A stretch of 64,000 nt of DNA. Source: Hyparrhenia diplandra (taxonomy: Eukaryota; Streptophyta; Magnoliopsida; Poales; Poaceae). Shown piece by piece: positions 47,103-59,976 of this stretch (positions within the stretch are counted from its first letter, which is position 1; each line of letters starts with the position of its first letter). The notes under the pieces were generated by a model, which saw only the letters and a list, made by a program, of their open reading frames with translations, made no database searches and had not been told where the DNA came from. Position numbers and translations under genes: made by a program. The stretch spans positions 16,223 to 80,222 of the forward strand of contig JADLZK010002576.1 of assembly GCA_015847255.1 (NCBI GenBank), read 5' to 3'.

Positions 47103-48092
47103 TCACCACCTCTTCTTCTCCGACGCATCTCTGCACACCTGCAGAATACACATGTTTTCTTTTGCTAAGCTTAGATATACAAATCCAGCTATATAGTATA
47201 TGACAGTGAGTTTGTCTGAAGAAGAAACAAAGAGAGCAGCAGCATGCTGGAATGAATGCTCACTCACTTGTCTTCTGGACATGGGCTTGACGGGAGCCGG
47301 GGAGTACTGCATTTGCATGTAGCCGCTCAAAGCAGCTTCATTTAAGGGAGACTGCAAGAAAAGGGGAATGCAGAGCCAAATTAGTCGGCACCGTAAGCAT
47401 GTCGGTCATGAGCGGTGAGTGGCGCACCCACCTTGAATCCCGTCGTGGTGGAGAAGGCGTAGGAGAAGTCGGCGGCATTGCCGATCTCTGTCATCTGGGC
47501 ATCATCGGCGCCGCCACAGCCGTTGGCCTCCCCTGAGCTCATCGCCTGCAAATTAAGAAGCAAACGAACTTGGCATCGTCACCAAGGACACGAGGACGGA
47601 TTGGAAGCACGACGCGTACGCGCAGCGCACGGGCACGCCACGTACTCCTCCCTCCCTCCCTACCTTGGAGCAGCCAAAGAAGGCCGGCGAGCTGGCCGTG
47701 TCCTCGAGCAAGGACGCGGCGGCGGCGGCCCTCTTGCTCTGGCGCCTGGCCTTGGCGGCCGTCTCCTCCCGCCTCCCTCTCCTCTCCGCATTGGCGTGCA
47801 CGGCGGCGGCGCCACCTTCGACGTCGTTGCCGGCTGAGCTCTGCTGGCGCGGGCCGGAGGAGGCGTCGGAGATCATAGACAGGTCGTCCTCCTCCGAGTA
47901 GTCGCAGTAGTAGTACGGCTGCGGCGGCCGCGCCTTGCCGTGGTGGTGCTGGAACCCCGCGGTGCCCGTGCCGCAGGAGTAGGAAGACGTGTGGTCGTCG
48001 AGGTAAGTTGTCCAGCCGGACTGGCAGCCGCTGCTGCACTCGGAGCTCGCCGCCGCCGCCGCCATCGCCATCGCCAGCTCCTCCTCGTCCAT
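47103..48092 (-). CDS. SOB FIVE-LIKE (SOFL) family protein
   Basis: SOFL proteins are plant-specific; Arabidopsis SOB5 and SOFL1/2 raise cytokinin levels and affect development. Minus-strand exons: 48092-47664, 47545-47432, 47351-47268, 47138-47103, all GT-AG and all in phase 0. The product is 220 residues. It starts MDEEELAMAMA (an in-frame GTG at 48131 is not a plausible start). The two family motifs are present: SSGCQSGWTTYLDDH (domain A, about residues 19-33) and EEDDLSMISDASSGPR (domain B). A basic KARRQSKRA stretch may direct it to the nucleus. Exons 3 and 4 give QMQYSPAPVKPMSRRQ and VCRDASEKKRW-stop. No frame break was found, unlike the other genes in this window. Confidence 0.9.
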
Positions 48093-50454
48093 TCTCCCAC
48101 CGCACAGCTGCCGGCCCTCGAACAAGGCCACACACGCCGCGCGCGGCGTCCCTGTCTGTCTGTCTGTCTGTCTACGCTCTCTACTGCAGCTCTCTCACCC
48201 GTCCACCACCCCTAACGAATCCTCCCTCACGAGCTGCAGTGGTCAAGTAGACTAATTAGAGTAGCGGCAGTACACGAGCGGTCTTGTGTTAGCGGCTAGC
48301 GCCCGGCTAAAGTAGGAGGCGGAGGCGGAGGCGAGTGCCGCCGTGCGGGAGGCGGTAGGCCCCCAACGGAAGACGTGGCGTGGGGCCCGGGCGTCGGCGA
48401 GGAAGCGGCGGAGCAGGGGAGCGACCACGTGCGGGACAGCGAGGCGAGGGCCAAGGGGACGACGGGACGGAACCCCGTGGCGGGGCGGGGGCGTACGTAC
48501 GCAACTGTTACGTGTGGTCCGGGCGAATCCATCCCGTGACGGGGGCAACGGCGGGCCGCGCCTCGCGTTCCCGTCGGGCTCGGCGGCTGACTCCCGCCCC
48601 GCCCAGCCCACTGGATGGTGGGGATATGGGCCGCCGCCCGCCGAGTCGCGCCGCGCCACGCCACGCCCGCCGGGGGTCTTGGAGGGCGATCCGGGGGCAA
48701 CGCGCGGTGGTTGGTGCCAGCTCCACAGTGCCGCAACTGCGCGCGCACCGGGCCGTGCCGCACGGCCGAAAAACGCCCGCGCGTCCGTGTCGCCTACCCG
48801 TTTTCACCTGAGAAAAGATGAGCCATGCGGCGAGCACGGCCGTGGGCGGCGCGACGGCCGGTGCCGGCTGATTTCGTTTGGGTAAACACACTGTTTGGAG
48901 GGCGGTGTTGCTGCTGCCTACGGTACACGTACCGTACGTACGAGCGACGTATCACCAATTGGACCAGGCGATTTTTGTGGCCGGTTTCTTCTTGGTGGGC
49001 GGCGTTGCGTACTACTGCGTCCGAGCACGACAACGGGACAGACTGAAGTGACGTGATTCCGTTCGGTGATGTGCGCTCTAGCTGGCGTGTTTAGTGTGAT
49101 CGTGATTTGGTACACGCACCAGTATCTGCGCCGATCGAGAGCAACGGAAGCCGTACGTACGACGACGACGACACTGTGAAAAACTGGAACTACTCCTACA
49201 TCGACATGGATGAGTTAGTGGCCACCGCTATACTATGCGACCGTGCACTCCTGAATGAAAGCTCTGAAAGCTGAAAGTGAGATGACATGCATCAACTCCA
49301 GGTGACAGACATCGCCACCATGTCGGGGTAAATTTTTGTTGGTTGTTGAGCATCAACACGGCTTTAATTCACTCTACGAACAACCGCGCCCTGCTGGAGA
49401 CTGGTCGTCTGGAGGAGGAGAACGAACGGCAGGCACCACACAACGCACTTCGAATTGAAGCACGGGAGCCAGCTCAGCTCGCCGTGCTGGAGAACACTTC
49501 GTGGACGGGTCAGAGAGAAAGAACGACGACAAGAAGAAAGCGCCTGAAAAATCAGCAGGGGAACGTACAGAATAATGGACCCTCTCGATCGATCGGCCGG
49601 ACCAACCTGGTGCAGTGCTTAGGACCTGAACCTGACCAGGTTTATTAGCGTCTTAATTTCGGCTAGGAGAAAAGCCGTGCCGTGCCGTTCAGAGTCTATA
49701 TTGCTTTAGTAGAGCCTCTCTTTTCGCAGGTGGTGGATGTGATCCAAGTTGATGGCGGAGCAGTACCTAGTCCTTTTATAGACACAGCTTCTTTTCTAGC
49801 TAACCGGGATTAGCCCTGGCATGCACACAAAAGTGATCAGGTCCAGATTCACTGGACGATACTCATACTAGATTTCTAGTGTTTTTATAAAACCAAATAG
49901 TACTAAAATATTCAGGTATATATATTATATACACACACATTCTTTTCACACCTCACCAACAGGATCTAGCTGCAGCACCAAACAGGCCCCCGCAAATGCT
50001 TTTCTGATGCATATTGCCCTCCAAAAGGAGGAAAAGCAACCACTGTAGCTCGTACCAAACTTGTGCAACATCTGTTATCCGTGATCCAGGTCTATGACTT
50101 TTGTAAGCAGTCTCACACTTTTGTCAAATCCATGTTTACTCTAAGCACCACCCCATTAATATGAACTACTGTCATGGTCATTTTAAAATACGGGATCTTG
50201 TTAGTAGGAGTACATTCTTCTGCAAGTACTAACTTTGGATTTTTTTATATTTTTCTGAAAATAATAGAAATTGCTTGGTTTTATAAAAAAGATCATAACT
50301 AATTCACGTTAAGAAAAATATGAAACCACAGTACAAAAACCTCTAGTCAATCTCTACAATGCTACCATGCATGCGGTCCTTGTGCAATTTCTGCTGGTGG
50401 TTTAGCCTGCGGTCGTTGTGCAATTTCTGCTGATACCACGAAGGCAATTAGCTA
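48093..50454. other. SOFL promoter and upstream region
   Basis: The first 800 bp upstream of the SOFL start are very GC-rich and include a TGTC tetranucleotide repeat at 48153-48173, probably in the 5' UTR. Several long frames overlap on both strands here, but they follow from composition and have no recognisable domain. Beyond about 48900 the DNA is ordinary spacer. Confidence 0.45.
48153..48173. repeat. TGTC microsatellite in SOFL 5' region
   Basis: About five tandem TGTC units lie about 60 bp upstream of the SOFL start codon, read GACA on the coding strand. Its length may vary between accessions. Confidence 0.7.
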
Positions 50455-50686
50455 CTCCTCCGGTTCAAATTATAGTTCATTTGACTTTTTAGACCATAAG
50501 TTTGACCACTCGTGTTATTCAAAAAATTTGCACAAAAAACAGTTAAATTAAAGTCATTCTTAAATATCATTTGTTAATAAAGCAAGCCATAGCAAAAGAT
50601 TTGATATTTTGCACAAAATTTTGAATAAGATGAGTGGTCAAAGTTGGGGTTGAAAAAATCAAACTAACTACAATTGGGAATGGATT
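50455..50686. mobile_element. Stowaway-like MITE, about 232 bp
   Basis: The left end CTCCTCCGGTTCAAATTATA follows TA. The right end, read on the other strand, is TCCATTCCCAATTGTAGTTA and TA follows at 50687. The ends match imperfectly and the core is AT-rich. An internal inverted pair (GACCACTCGTGTTATTCAAAA with TTTTGAATAAGATGAGTGGTC) gives an extended hairpin. Confidence 0.6.
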
Positions 50687-52113
50687 TAGTATTTGACATT
50701 ATATTTTTTGCAATTTCTGCGGTCGTTGTGCTGATACCACAAAGATAACAACGTTAAGCGAAGAACGCCGCCGATGATGGCTATATATATGTCCATGCTA
50801 ATTGCTAACAGATATTCCAACGAGTACATTGAAGGTAAACCAATACTTGAACTAATGACTTTTGTATCCGTGTTCTGGCCTTTCCTTTTGACATTTTCTC
50901 TTAATGAAATAACGGGTAAAATTCTGATCATGAAAAAAAAAAATACTCAAACAAACAAATATTTTAAAAAATACCATTATAAAAATATAGATGTTATTCC
51001 CGAACTATATGCCGGAGTAGATCGATCTGCATGGTGCCACGTATCGGGCATACGGGTACGACATGCGAGTTTGCGACAGCTGCAGGTGGGTCGTGAGCGT
51101 CGCATGAATGCAATGCAAGCCCAGCCGATCGACAACAGTCGCGGCGATCAAATCTAGCTGCGGTGCAGACGCAGCCACGCAGGCAAAGGACGCCGCGACA
51201 GAGCGCTCTGGCTGCCATGTACGTGCTGCATGCGTTGCATCGCTGGAGGCCAGCCGTAGTATAAAACCGGGCACATGCATGCAGGTTACCTGGCTGTAGC
51301 TAGGACGACGCAGCACCTAGCAGCTGAGCTGCCTGCCGCAGCTGGACGCCTGGAGCCCTGGACCAGAACAGTTGTGCGTGATTTAATAGGCTTACATTTG
51401 CCGACGCGTCGACCACGTCGAGGTGCGGCCGTTGCCAGGGCTTTCCAGGCCTTCGTTCAGCAAAATGCATGCTGGTTCAACCTCGCTACGGAAGCACCAC
51501 CACCATCGTCGCCACGAAGATCGGCTACGACCAATGGTACAGGTAATATATCTGCAGGGATGTTGCACAGTTGCAGGTTATAAAATGCTACTTGCATTAT
51601 TGCTTGACTATATATGATTAGGTCGACGATCGAGCCATTTATCCATTCTCTTTCTTCTACTCCTATCTCGCTAGATGCAAGTGCGTCGATGCATGGGTGT
51701 GGCCCTTTGTGGGATGTAGCTAGACACAGTGGCTCCAGCAAAGTCTGTCCAGCTAGCTTGGCGAATGGCGAGGGTGGTGACACCGCGGCGATCGACACTG
51801 TTCCGGCGTTAAGGAAGAAGCGATGGAGCAGTGTCTGCAGCGAGCACCTGACACGGGACAGTTAGGCCGCCAGCACAACGAGCGAGGACGACGACACGGC
51901 CTGCACGAGCACGGCGGTCAGGCGTAATTGAATGGATCCACATGCGTGCGCGCGACGACGGCACGGCACCCATCATGCCCCTTGCGGCCATGCCGTCACA
52001 TTAAACTTGCACGTGCGACATCGTACGGCCCACATGGACTGACTCGCTCGCTGGCTGGACAGGCCATTTTTTTTTGTTGTTGCGTTGCATGCATGCGTCG
52101 CACGTACAGCACT
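50687..52113. other. Intergenic spacer
   Basis: No gene supported. Small open frames between 51000 and 51900 are short, overlap on both strands and lack recognisable motifs. Confidence 0.4.
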
Positions 52114-52625
52114 TATAGATTTCCAACGGGCCGTGCCGTGCCGGCCCGTGCCGTGCCGCTAAGGCACGCGTCGTGCCCCCGCGGACCGGGCGCACCGGCT
52201 CCGTGCGACCTCGAGCCGGGCCCGTCCCCACGGGCGAAATCGCGCTGCCATGCCATGCCGTGTCGTGCGGTCCACGGGCGATTTTTAAAAACACTCAAAC
52301 ATGATCATTTTTTTTACACAGATTTTCAAGATATATTTGTACAATATTATACCAAATATATGTATAATATTATACCAAGTATGAAAATATCGGAACTAAT
52401 ATACCACATATGTACAATATTATCACTAGTATATTTGCCACCGGGCCTCCCCTTTCTTAACGTCCGGGGCGTGCGTGCCCGTGCTTGAGGGTCGACCCAA
52501 GCCCGTAGTGCTGCCCGTGCGTGCCGTGCGGGGCCCGTCGACCACCGGGCGTGCCGTGCTCGGACCGGGCCAAAACAGGCGTGCCTCGTGCGGGCCGTCG
52601 GCCGCGGGCCGCATGAAAATCTATA
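52114..52625. mobile_element. Non-autonomous hAT-type element, 512 bp
   Basis: The flanks carry a perfect 8-bp duplication, ACAGCACT, at 52106-52113 and 52626-52633. The ends form an inverted repeat, TATAGATTT..., with further imperfect GGCCC pairing inward. Each end carries a GC-rich block crowded with GTGCC motifs (left about 52128-52280, right about 52455-52615). The core (52290-52440) is AT-rich with repeated ACAATATTATA. An 8-bp duplication and subterminal repeat arrays are hallmarks of hAT elements. No transposase is encoded. Confidence 0.8.
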
Positions 52626-52633
52626 ACAGCACT

Positions 52634-55600
52634 ATACAGTCGCGCGGACAGTAGCGCCAGTGGTGGTGGTGGCGCCTCCATGTAGGAATGCGTCCAGACT
52701 TCACGGCGTATTTTACACGTAGAGGGACACTCGGTACAGTCATACTCCTATGTGTGCATGTAACGGGCCGGGCCTGCATGTGCGAGGGTTAACATAGCAG
52801 CGTCGCGTAGGGTTTTGCGTATGTGTGTTCATAGGGATGAGTGTGCGTGCGTATTGTGAGCGTCTGCGTTATCTCTTGTGTCATTCTCAAAAAAAAAAAA
52901 AAAAAAATATAACAGGTCGCAGTTAATAAAAACAATTAATTGGCTAAACTAACTTATCAACTCGTCCTTCTTCACCAAGGGTAAGAATTAATCTATGTAT
53001 GTTACATACAGTAAACAAGCAATATAATCAGCTCAAGTAGTAGCACATGTACATTTTTTTTTACTATATATGGTCCTGCTCGCTTGAATTTAGTCAGGTT
53101 TATCAAACATGGTACAATGTTTTTCTCTAACAACAAAACAACATCAGCCAACTCGGTTTCTTTGTTTGATTGCATTGGTGTCTTATTGCTTAAAAACACA
53201 TATTTTTAAATACCAAAATTGATGGTCAAAACTTTCTGATTTCTTTAATAATTTGAACTTTTTTTTACTGATCGTAAGTGTAAATCTTTTTGAGAGAGAG
53301 CAGAAATAATGGATTATTCTCCCAATTGGCCTTCACTGAATTGTCTAGCCAGCGAGGCCGGCCGGCATGGTTTCCCAAGATATTCGTTGCCCCGTAGCTT
53401 GCAATGCAACGTGAATTGACTATAAGAATCTCATCATGTGCTGCTTTGCCGGGCTTGTAGCCGTCATGCAAGTAATAATTATGTTCATATATACGGGTGC
53501 GCATCAATTATGTTCATATATACAGCCAGGAGGTCGGCCGCGACCGCGAATCTAGCTAGCTAGCCCAATAATCGTGAGGGGATTTTGCACATTAATTCTA
53601 TTATTTTCTCACAGGCTCGATCCGCACATGAACGAGTCGTCGTCGTTGCCGTCGTCATCGTCATCTTTCATGCACGCTCATGTTTTCTTGGATCTGAAAG
53701 GTAATGATCGCTTAGCTGATGTTGATCGATCGGACGTGCGCTTCCGGCATATATACCACTCGACAAACTGGCAGATAACAAGCGAAAGAGCAAGGGGATT
53801 GTTTTGGTGAGGCTGCAAGGCACATTTCACTAGCGACTATGGCGTGCAGTGCCGATCGATGTACTAGTACGTACAGTACTACGGAGTAGAACGTAGTCGT
53901 GTGTTCGTTATACAATGCATGGCCCTGCTAGACTTCACCGAAAAAAAAATCGCAGATATATTTGAACAATAACTAGCGGCGCCCTAGCACTATCAAGCAT
54001 TAATATATAATAAAATGATCGATGCTGGTATATATGAAATGAAAGATATATAGTTGGGATGCCAGCTGCTGAGACCAAAGTTTCATGTGGACTTGTATCC
54101 GTGCATGCTACTACTATTGGATTCTTTGGGGAAAATATCTCCAGTCCAGCTTGGCGTCTCAATCAAATAATGCTATCGATCTCGGTCGATACGCATGGTC
54201 CTCTCGCTGTCGCCAAATTCTCATACCGCTCACGTTCTGGACGGTTCCTACGTATGGCTGCTGCTTCTATTACGTACTACACATATCTGGCCCGTACGTA
54301 TACATATCCCCATCTAGACAGGAAAACGATCCAGAGCACCTTTTGTGCGCGTCGGGAGGAATAGTGAGATACCCCTCCGTTCAAAAAAAAACTTGCAATT
54401 CTAGCACAGTGTTGCGGTTTAGTATTCTAAATTTGATTAATTATAGATAAAAAATTATCAATATTTATGCTATCAAATAAATCTTATTAGATTCATTACG
54501 AAATACAGTTTTTAATAAATTAATTTGAAGTCATAAATGTGTATAGTATTTGATAGAAATTTGGTTAAACATAATTAAATCACTTTTTAATGGCACGGAA
54601 CCCATAATTGCTACTAACGTGGAACCACCTGCTGAAAGAAGGCATGCAGGCATAGGCATGCATAGCTGGGTTGTAACGGTTTCGATAGGGACCAGGGCGT
54701 GGGCGTGCATGCATTGCATATTGCACACACACAGACCAGAGACACACCATGCTGCATACGATACGATCGGATGGCCGGGCAACTTGTTGGGATCGGCTTG
54801 AGTGCTCCATAGGCCGGCCGGCCTGATGCTGATGGATCGCGCGCGCAGTGGTAACGGCTTCCATGTGCGCGCGCGCGGGGCAGCTCGATCCTGTTGGCAC
54901 CGGCCGCACCGCGCATCTTGTCGCATTCATCAGAAAAAACACACCAATCCGGAGATATACCACGTACATACGCGCCGTCGTCGTTTCCCGAGAGGTAGGG
55001 ATCGGATCGACCGCAGGTACGTACGTACGCACGCACGACCTTGTCGATCTACTCGGTAGATGCATAATGGTACGTCACGAGGATGTGTGTCGCCACTCGA
55101 CACAGGGGCCCGGCCAGCGGTGTACGTACGCACGCGATTACTGCCACTGTGAGGTACTACTCCTATCAGAGATATGCACGGCCGTGTGTAGTGGTTTGTC
55201 GTGTACTGTACGGTGGACTCATGCGTGTTACACAGCGCCCCCACCTGCATATGGATCCGGCGACAGCGGGGGGAGGAGGGATCAGGGAGGCAGCTCATGG
55301 TCATGGGGAAACATGCAAAACACGCTGGGAAATGGCAATATTAGTTTGGTCCCTCGGATTTGGATGGCCGTGAGTGTTTTTTGGAACCTGAACTTGTTTA
55401 GATTCCAAACATCCCCTCCATACGCTCGTGTGAACTACTACAGTCTACAAGCGAACGGGATTGTTCAGAGTTTCAACTGTGTGGCTTTGTGGGCTCACCT
55501 CAGCCGGCGCTCCATTATTCTCTCTTTGGATTGATGAAAAAGAAAAGGAAACTCATCAGGCCGAAGCTGACGGGAACAGCTTAGCAGGCCCAGAAGGGCT

Positions 55601-56861
55601 GCTTTGGTGGCTCCGGCCCCTCCAAATCCTCAGCGCGTCGTATTTGTAGTCTGGGCCGTGGCGGCGACAACTTATGAAACCCATTTTATTTTATAGCATC
55701 CACTCAAAAATATTTTGTAACACTTGCCCAAAAAATACAATCAATATTAAATATATATAGTCATGGAAAATATTACACTAGGATACAAGAGATATTTGTA
55801 CTGCGACTTTTTGTTTTTTGGACACCTATAAATTGCATCCTCTCAGTTATTCTGGATTGCTCCGCATTGTGTTGGAACAAATATTTAAGAGATTGTAATA
55901 TTTTGTTTTTTTCAACGCCTAGGATTGTTTTGGATTGATATATGCATGATTTTATAGACTTGTCGTATTTGTAACACTAGATGGATTCCCCGGCGTTGCG
56001 CGGAAGTAAGGAGGTTTTGTTAAAAATTCATTGGTTATCAATAAGAATTCTAATCACAATTACCTCTTGAGGACTATCACTTTTTGCAGTTCAGAAATTG
56101 TACAATGGTACCATTTCAAGGCAGGAGTGCTTCTTATAGATTGGCTTATAACTTAGGAGAAATTGTAAATGTTTCGATATTTTATATTTCAGAACAAACG
56201 ATACCAGTAACATTTGGTTATTTTCATCATGGTTGCTCTATCTTTGCTCGAGTCAAAACAATATATTGTTTCAGGATTCAGATGGAAGCCCAACAGAGCT
56301 CGGCTATGAAATATGGTTTTGTTCATTTGATTTCAGCTTAGTATACGATGAGATCGTCTGATGTCTCTATTTACATTAAACAAAGTACAATACCCATTGC
56401 ATAACTTGGGTGTTTAGTCACTTGTTTTAATGGATCATCTAAACCTTCTATATGGGAAACCCCCACTAGGGGAGTTCTCTCGACATGCAGGTATGACACA
56501 TCAGCGTCCATGTCATCAGCACTTGATCCATGCATCGCTAATTCTCGTGTGGAGCTGAGTCGTGGCTGTCCGTTTCAATCCAAGTGCACCAAGAGTCTGA
56601 TTGCATTTAATTTCATCGTAGTCTTTCTATGCAACTAAAGAGACGAGGCAGCAGCATGTGCATGTCCAAGGCGAAGGGGCAGCGCTATCTCCTTAATTCC
56701 TGAAATCGATCTCCACCGATGCTACAACATCATCTTCTATGAATTGATGCATCTCGAAACGGCCAAACAAGCAGTGGTCACCTGAAAACAATATTTATAC
56801 GGAGCTCTTCCCACGTCCGCTGCCGAGAGAAGAAGAGAGAGCCGCCGCCGGCCGGTGCGCA
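52634..56861. other. Intergenic region
   Basis: Over 4 kb without a supported gene. It contains an A run at 52890, a half MITE at about 54372 and short simple repeats. Overlapping frames at 54580-55530 occur on both strands and show no domain. Confidence 0.4.
54372..54545. mobile_element. MITE fragment, left end only
   Basis: CCCCTCCGTTCAAAAAAAAA followed by AT-rich sequence resembles the left end of grass Tc1/mariner-like MITEs. No matching right end was found. Confidence 0.3.
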
Positions 56862-59800
56862 ATGAGCCGAAGAGAAGCCGTTCTACCCTCGATCCCGGAC
56901 CCGTCTTTCGCTTCTTCAACGACTTGGTGAAAGGTCCCTTGTGGTTTTTGGTAATTGAGTGTCAACATTAGGTGAACTAATATGTGTGATTGAGATAATA
57001 CACAGGAGATTAGTTCACTCATGATGACGCAATGAAGGAGCTTTATTGCATATGAAACATGACATGGAGTCATGTGACCAAGGTGGTGAAGATCAAGACA
57101 AGGCTTGGCTTGATGGACGTTGCAAGTGTGAAGGGCAAGTCGAGGCGGTGAAGCGATGGACCGCGAGGCGGTGAAGCTTAGGCAAGACTTGGCGCCCGAC
57201 GGACCGACGCTTAGCGGTGAAGAGCAAGTGAGGTCAAGATCGATGGACCAATAGTGTCACGTGATGATATGAAGTGGATCATATCATTTGGTGATCGTGT
57301 TGGTGCATGTGTTGTATCGGCACTTGGAGATGGAGCGGAATGGAAATGCACAAGGCAAAGGTATAACCTATAGGGCATTTCATTTCGCCCGGTCATGAGG
57401 AGCTTAGAGAAGTTTATGACCGGGTTTAGGATAGATGGCCGTACTATCAAGAGGGGCAAACTTGTTTGCATATCGGTCATCTAGTGCCACTTGAGCGATC
57501 TAACTTTGCGATGTGTTAGGATCGAAGTGGCGTGGTAAGAGCTAACCGGGCCTTTGAAATGATTGTGAAAATGCTAACACACTTGCACATGGTGATGTAC
57601 ACTTGGTGGTGTTGGCACATTTGCAAAAGGTGGCGGTGTTTGCGGGGTTGAGTTGGGTTTGGGAACGCTCATCCCCCGCCAAGCTTGCGGCGGGATTCGG
57701 CGCTTTCGAGAAAATGAGATGCATATTTTCTATTGCGCCGGATGCATCGTGGTGGTGAAAACATGCTATTCCTCGTGCTCAAGTTTGGTATACTTGATGG
57801 GTAGCATGTCGAAGCAAACGAAGAGAAGGCGTCGGTGTTTCGGTGGAGTTTTATTTGGAAAACGTCGGCCGGACTTGAGGGACCGGACATTTGGGATCGA
57901 AGCTCCGGTCGCCGGCCGGAAGCACCGACCGGACTTCAAGTAGCCGTTGGTGTGGGCAGGTTGCTTGTCGTTTGGATCGACGCCAACGGCGGCCGCTTTG
58001 ACCTGGGCCGGACCGCTGGTGTCCCGTCACTGCAGCGTCCGTCGCTAAGCTGGGATTTCCTCCCCAACGGCTCTATTTGACTTGGGGGCTATATATACAC
58101 CACATACCCGACCTTGTTCGGTCTTTGAGCACACTTGGACCTTGGTGGCTTGTGTTGTGGTGCTTGAGAGCCCTCCCACTCACTTGTGATTGATAGTGTT
58201 CATCCAAATCAAAGTGAGGAGTGATTCTAGTGCATTCGCGTTGAGAGATCGCATTTGTGGCACTAGGTGATCGTGTTGCAAGCCGGTGTGCTTGTTGCTC
58301 TTGGAGGTTGCCACCTCCTAGACGGCTTGGTGGCAAGAGACTTCGTGAAGCACGCAACGGAGATTGTGCGGTGCTCCGAAGGAGGATTTGTGAGAGGTTC
58401 GAGCTCACCTCGCGGGGATCGTGAAGAGCATCACTACTAGAGCGTGTCGGTGAGTACCTCCCTTGCGTGTGTGGTGTCTTGCGGTGCCTTGTTATAGGCT
58501 CACTTGAGAGTGGTGTCTTGCGGTGCCTTGCGGGGCGTGCCTTGAGGGGCAAGTGATTGGAGAATCACACCGAAGAACCATCTAGGTGAAAACACCAAAG
58601 GAACCACCCAAGGTGTTGGTCGGCACAACGAGGAGTAGGGGGAAGTTGGCAAGCTTCCCGATACCTTGGTAAAAAATCACCGGTGTCAACTTGTCTACTC
58701 TTCTCGGTGGTTTGCATTCTCCAAATCACAAGCTTTGCATTTACATTCATATATATCTTGTGCTTGTGCTTGTGGAGTACCTCTTGCAATTACTAGCTTG
58801 TGTAGCTTGTTAGTTGCCTTGCTTAGTTTGTGTAGCTAAGTAATTTGAGCCTTTGGGTTAGGCGTGTGTCGCCTTGTCCATTGTGCATCTAGTGAGCTTA
58901 GGTTGGCTTAGTGCTTTTGCTCATTAGAATTGTGTAGGAGCTCACCTTTGTTTGAAGTACTAGTGCATAGGTTTGTGTGACCTTGCAATAGAAACGGTTA
59001 GGAGCTCAAGCTAGGCTTATCACCTCATTTGCTTTGTGTAGGATCTTTTGTGAGGTGATTTAGAGTCATAGCTAGAGGGGTGAAGTCTTGGCTAGCGAAT
59101 AGTTTTAATTCCGCATTATATTCGGTTAGCCATCGCAATTAGTTTTAGAAAGGACTATTCACCCCCCTCTAGTCCCCATCTCGACCCTACACTTGGGCTC
59201 GGGGTTCACGATTGGCTTGGCGGGCAGCTCCATCGTCGGCCTCTTCGGGAGCCTCGCCCGGCGGCGGTGGGCTCCGCCCGGCGCGACCGGGGCGTCGGCC
59301 TTGGCCGGCCGTCCACCCGGCCCCGGCGGCGGCCAAGCGACGACGCGCGCCGGCACCGGGGACGAGGGAGGCCGCCGCGACCACCTGGCCCGGTGGTGTT
59401 CGGTGCAAGACCTCTGAAGCGGCGGTCGCTGGCTGGTGCTCCTGGGCATCACCATCCCGATGCCGGCGTCACCGTATTCAATGTCAAAGACCCGTCGGCC
59501 GACTGAACCACGTGAAGGCGGAGGGCGTCGGCGGCGGCTCGGCCCCCTCGTGGCGCGAACCGGTGTCCGTGAACGCCAGCTCGCCGCCCGTCGACATCTC
59601 CATCAAGAACCCCGTCGTGGCCTCCCTTCGCGTTCGGCCGAGGGCAAGACGGAGTTCTACCGGGGGGGAGATGGTGGGCGTGGCGTGCACGCCGGGGGAG
59701 GTGGCGCCCGACCGCATCAGCGCCACATGGGCGTCACGCTCGGCGTCTTTCGTAGACCGCATCTCGCAACGCGTCAAGACCGCGGGCGCTCATCTTCGGC

Positions 59801-59976
59801 GGGAGTACAACGACCCGGCTACCGCGGAGATCACGGGAGGATCGGCGTGCTCGGCATCTACAAAAGGGACTGGACATCAAGATAAACTGCTCCATCATCA
59901 TTTGGAGGTCGGGGCCTTCAACATGGTGCGAGCAAAGCCACCGGCTCGCGTTGCAAATGTCGGTGATTTCGGTTAG
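56862..59976 (+). pseudogene. LEA_2-type membrane protein gene, disrupted
   Basis: A late-embryogenesis-abundant group 2 (NHL/YLS9-like) gene. The short 5' part (56862-56927) is separated from the rest (59192-59976) by a 2.26-kb solo LTR. Right of the LTR the sequence encodes GFTIGLAGSSIVGLFGSL. A hydrophobic stretch and FNVKDPSAD follow, then the LEA_2 domain: NHVKAEGVGGG; PVSVNASSPPVDISIKNPV; EGKTEFYRGG; DRISQRV; GVLGIYKRDW; VGAFNMVRAK. The blocks lie in different frames, so there are also several one-base changes. The usual protein has about 200 to 300 residues. The insertion makes this copy non-functional whatever the base-calling quality. Confidence 0.7.
56928..59191 (+). mobile_element. 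Solo LTR, 2264 bp
   Basis: It begins TGAAAGGTCCCTTG and ends CCCTACA (TG...CA), with target duplication CTTGG at 56923-56927 and 59192-59196. The right end (GGACTATTCACCCCCCTCTAG) is typical of a large grass LTR family. No internal region or second LTR follows, so it is a solo LTR left by recombination. Its own open frames are not genes. The superfamily is likely Copia but is not proven here. Confidence 0.85.

Noticed and set aside
48093..48131. Extension of the SOFL protein to an upstream start
   Set aside because: The upstream codon is GTG; the first ATG at 48092 gives the expected family N-terminus.
54848..55534. 228-codon frame
   Set aside because: No domain, many competing frames on both strands, GTAC-rich low-complexity content.
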